Assembly: GCA_013388635.1 (NCBI GenBank)
Contig: JACAEX010000029.1
Coordinates: 1-64,000, forward strand
Direction of reading: 5' to 3'
Source: Syntrophaceae bacterium
GTDB lineage: Bacteria > Desulfobacterota > BSN033 > UBA1163
DNA: 64,000 nucleotides
The notes beneath the pieces were generated by a model. The model was not told the DNA's origin and searched no databases. It worked only from the letters and a program-made list of their open reading frames with translations. The position numbers were made by a program, and so were the translations under genes. Positions 62,924 through 64,000 of the stretch are shown here, piece after piece (position 1 is the first letter of the stretch; the number at the start of each line of letters is the position of its first letter).

Positions 62924-63064
62924 TCAGCGCTTGGCCGCTGTCCAAAAGCCTAAGATTGCGACTGCAATGCCAACAATCAGCTCGTTAAAAGGGTTGCCAT
63001 TAATCGAGAAAGAGGCAACGATGAGCCAGATGCCCAGAAAACCGATCATCCAGTTTTGCCACAT
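62924..63064 (-). CDS. 46-residue SPW-like small membrane protein
   Basis: Sequence begins MWQNWMIGFLGIWLIVASFS and ends in IAVAILGFWTAAKR: two short hydrophobic helices. The W-x(6-8)-GIWL pattern is that of SPW-repeat membrane proteins. AGGTG lies 7 bases before the ATG. It is the first gene behind the sigma-54-type promoter and just before the radical SAM gene, so the pair may be functionally linked. Confidence 0.7.
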   Translation of the reverse strand: MWQNWMIGFLGIWLIVASFSINGNPFNELIVGIAVAILGFWTAAKR

Positions 63065-63123
63065 GGTACACACCTGCGCTGAGGATTTTGAACTATTTAA
63101 TTGAGCCGTCTCCTCTTTATTTC

Positions 63124-63139
63124 AGCAATTCCCATACCA
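63124..63139 (-). promoter_or_regulatory. Sigma-54 (-24/-12) promoter for the SPW-radical SAM pair
   Basis: On the minus strand TGGTATGGGAATTGCT matches the TGGCAYRNNNNTTGCW consensus at all but one position, with the required GG-N10-GC spacing. Transcription would start near 63112, about 48 bases before the small gene. A sigma-54 activator gene lies 260 bp further upstream. Confidence 0.7.
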
Positions 63140-63253
63140 GAATTAGGCGGCCTTGGCTTTGCGGGGATAAACTGAAATTCTTTTTAATATCAATAGATTA
63201 TCGGAAGGCAAAATCTTAGGCCCTATTGAGAAAGGAAGGAAAAAGTGTAGTTT

Positions 63254-63274
63254 TGCGATACTTTTAATCGCAAT
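63254..63274. promoter_or_regulatory. Inverted repeat TTGCGAT-N7-ATCGCAA, probable enhancer site
   Basis: Perfect 7-bp arms with a seven-base loop lie about 115 bp upstream of the sigma-54-type promoter, a normal distance for an activator site. Further half-sites, TGCGATA near 63317 and GATCGCA near 63360, lie upstream. The gene-free stretch 63065-63398 otherwise shows only AT-rich sequence. Confidence 0.6.
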
Positions 63275-63398
63275 TCTGCCTTTTTGGAGAAAAGCTCCTT
63301 AAATTCGAGGAATTAGATGCGATAAAATATTTCTCATCTTTACAATATTACAATAATTGATCGCACTTAACATTGTTTTACAGATGGTCTGGAAGGTA

Positions 63399-64000
63399 TC
63401 ATTGCCCTTGCGGGAGGTTTGTCTTTTCTGTTGCCTCCTTAAACTCCCTGGCGACAATCCGGTGCTTTCGAATCAAGTTTTGGAGCTGCCTTCTATCCAT
63501 TCCAACGTCTAAGGCAGTTCTCGAAATATTCCCTCTGTTCCTTTTTAGTGCCTCTTTCAAGAAGATCCTCTCTAACTCGTCCTCTGCTTTCCGCTTCAGC
63601 AGCCATTTCATCCTTCTCAGTTCCTGGCTATCTTTCGGTACGGGATGGACCGTTTCTCCCTCGTCCCCCCTCACCTCTGGCGGAAGGTCTTCCAGTTCAA
63701 TCCGGTTGGACCTGCTTAGAAGCATGGCCCGAAGCATGCAGTTCTCCAGCTCCCTCACATTTCCAGGCCAGGAGTAATTCTCCAATGCCTGAATCGCCTT
63801 ATCAGAAATAACGAACTCTTTTCCCCTGACCTCCTTTCTATGCTTCTCAATAAAATGGACTGCTAAAAGGGGGATGTCCTCTCTCCGCTCTCTCAAGGGT
63901 GGAAGTTTAATGGTGACGACATGGAGTCGATAGTAGAGATCTTCTCGAAATTCTCCTGCTTCAACGGCTGCCTTCAGGTCCCGATTGGTGGCGGTGATCA
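63399..64000 (-). CDS. Sigma-54-dependent transcriptional activator, C-terminal part (window edge)
   Basis: The frame is open to the window end. Reading from 63998, TATNRDLKAAVEAGEFREDL and YRLHVVTIKLPPLRERREDI are the sensor-I and following blocks of the NtrC-type AAA+ domain. NYSWPGNVRELEN is the conserved end of that domain, and the C-terminus carries a Fis-type helix-turn-helix (GNISRTALDVGMDRRQLQNLI). The N-terminal receiver or sensor domain is outside the window. It is placed to activate the sigma-54-type promoter upstream of the SPW and radical SAM genes. Confidence 0.93.
   Translation of the reverse strand, partial: ITATNRDLKAAVEAGEFREDLYYRLHVVTIKLPPLRERREDIPLLAVHFIEKHRKEVRGKEFVISDKAIQALENYSWPGNVRELENCMLRAMLLSRSNRIELEDLPPEVRGDEGETVHPVPKDSQELRRMKWLLKRKAEDELERIFLKEALKRNRGNISRTALDVGMDRRQLQNLIRKHRIVAREFKEATEKTNLPQGQ

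Overview
The window looks like a chromosomal catabolic region from a strictly anaerobic bacterium, most likely a deltaproteobacterium (Desulfobacterota) with a sulfate-reducing or syntrophic life style. This is an inference from gene content. The supporting signs are a complete methylmalonyl-CoA module, a ferredoxin-dependent 2-oxoacid oxidoreductase, GltD-type flavoproteins fused to ferredoxins, a bis-MGD molybdenum enzyme, two TRAP transporters, a PcnB-type nucleotidyltransferase and a DUF2914 protein. I saw no rRNA, tRNA, CRISPR array, transposase or phage gene.

Layout. 1-3.8 kb (+): a thiolase-like protein cut by the window edge, its DUF35 zinc-ribbon partner, an acyl-CoA dehydrogenase and a GNAT acetyltransferase. 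3.8-5.7 kb (-): propionyl-CoA synthetase with its own promoter. 5.9-25.7 kb (-): about 20 kb of genes in one direction. It begins at a TetR regulator and a 2-oxoacid dehydrogenase complex (E1a, E1b, E2, E3). It continues with a LivGFHMK-type ABC importer that has an acyl-CoA synthetase gene inside it, then a GltD-ferredoxin fusion. It ends with an unusual trio (LarA-like, QPRTase-like and COG1058-like proteins), two MaoC-fold hydratase subunits and an SMP-30 lactonase. 26-37.6 kb (+): MeaB, carboxyltransferase, methylmalonyl-CoA mutase (two subunits), epimerase, a phenylacetate-CoA-ligase-like enzyme, a 51-residue coupled protein, and a molybdopterin oxidoreductase with its electron-transfer subunit. 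Four copies of a roughly 180-bp double-hairpin repeat sit in the spacers here.

37.6-48.3 kb is mixed: a DUF1566 protein, a DUF2914 protein, a SAP-like small protein, a broken membrane protein, PcnB, a first TRAP transporter, a haem-type sensory membrane protein, a DUF4388 protein, two exported proteins and a HicA remnant. 48.3-56.5 kb (-) is one operon. It runs from a GntR regulator through four 2-oxoacid:ferredoxin oxidoreductase genes into a second TRAP transporter, with ATGA start/stop overlaps at five junctions. Divergent from it is a nickel-pincer LarA racemase homologue with its catalytic residues intact. 58.2-64 kb (-): a CoA-disulfide-reductase/rhodanese fusion, a coiled-coil exported protein, YbaK, a radical SAM protein behind a tiny SPW-like membrane protein and a sigma-54-type promoter, and the C-terminal part of a sigma-54 activator.

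How the genes could work together (inference): organic acids enter through the ABC and TRAP importers, are activated by several CoA ligases, and are oxidised by the acyl-CoA dehydrogenase, hydratases and thiolase-like enzyme or decarboxylated by the 2-oxoacid enzymes. Propionyl-CoA is handled by the methylmalonyl-CoA route. Three GltD-ferredoxin fusions, each beside a different catalytic module, would link these oxidations to NAD(P)H and ferredoxin.
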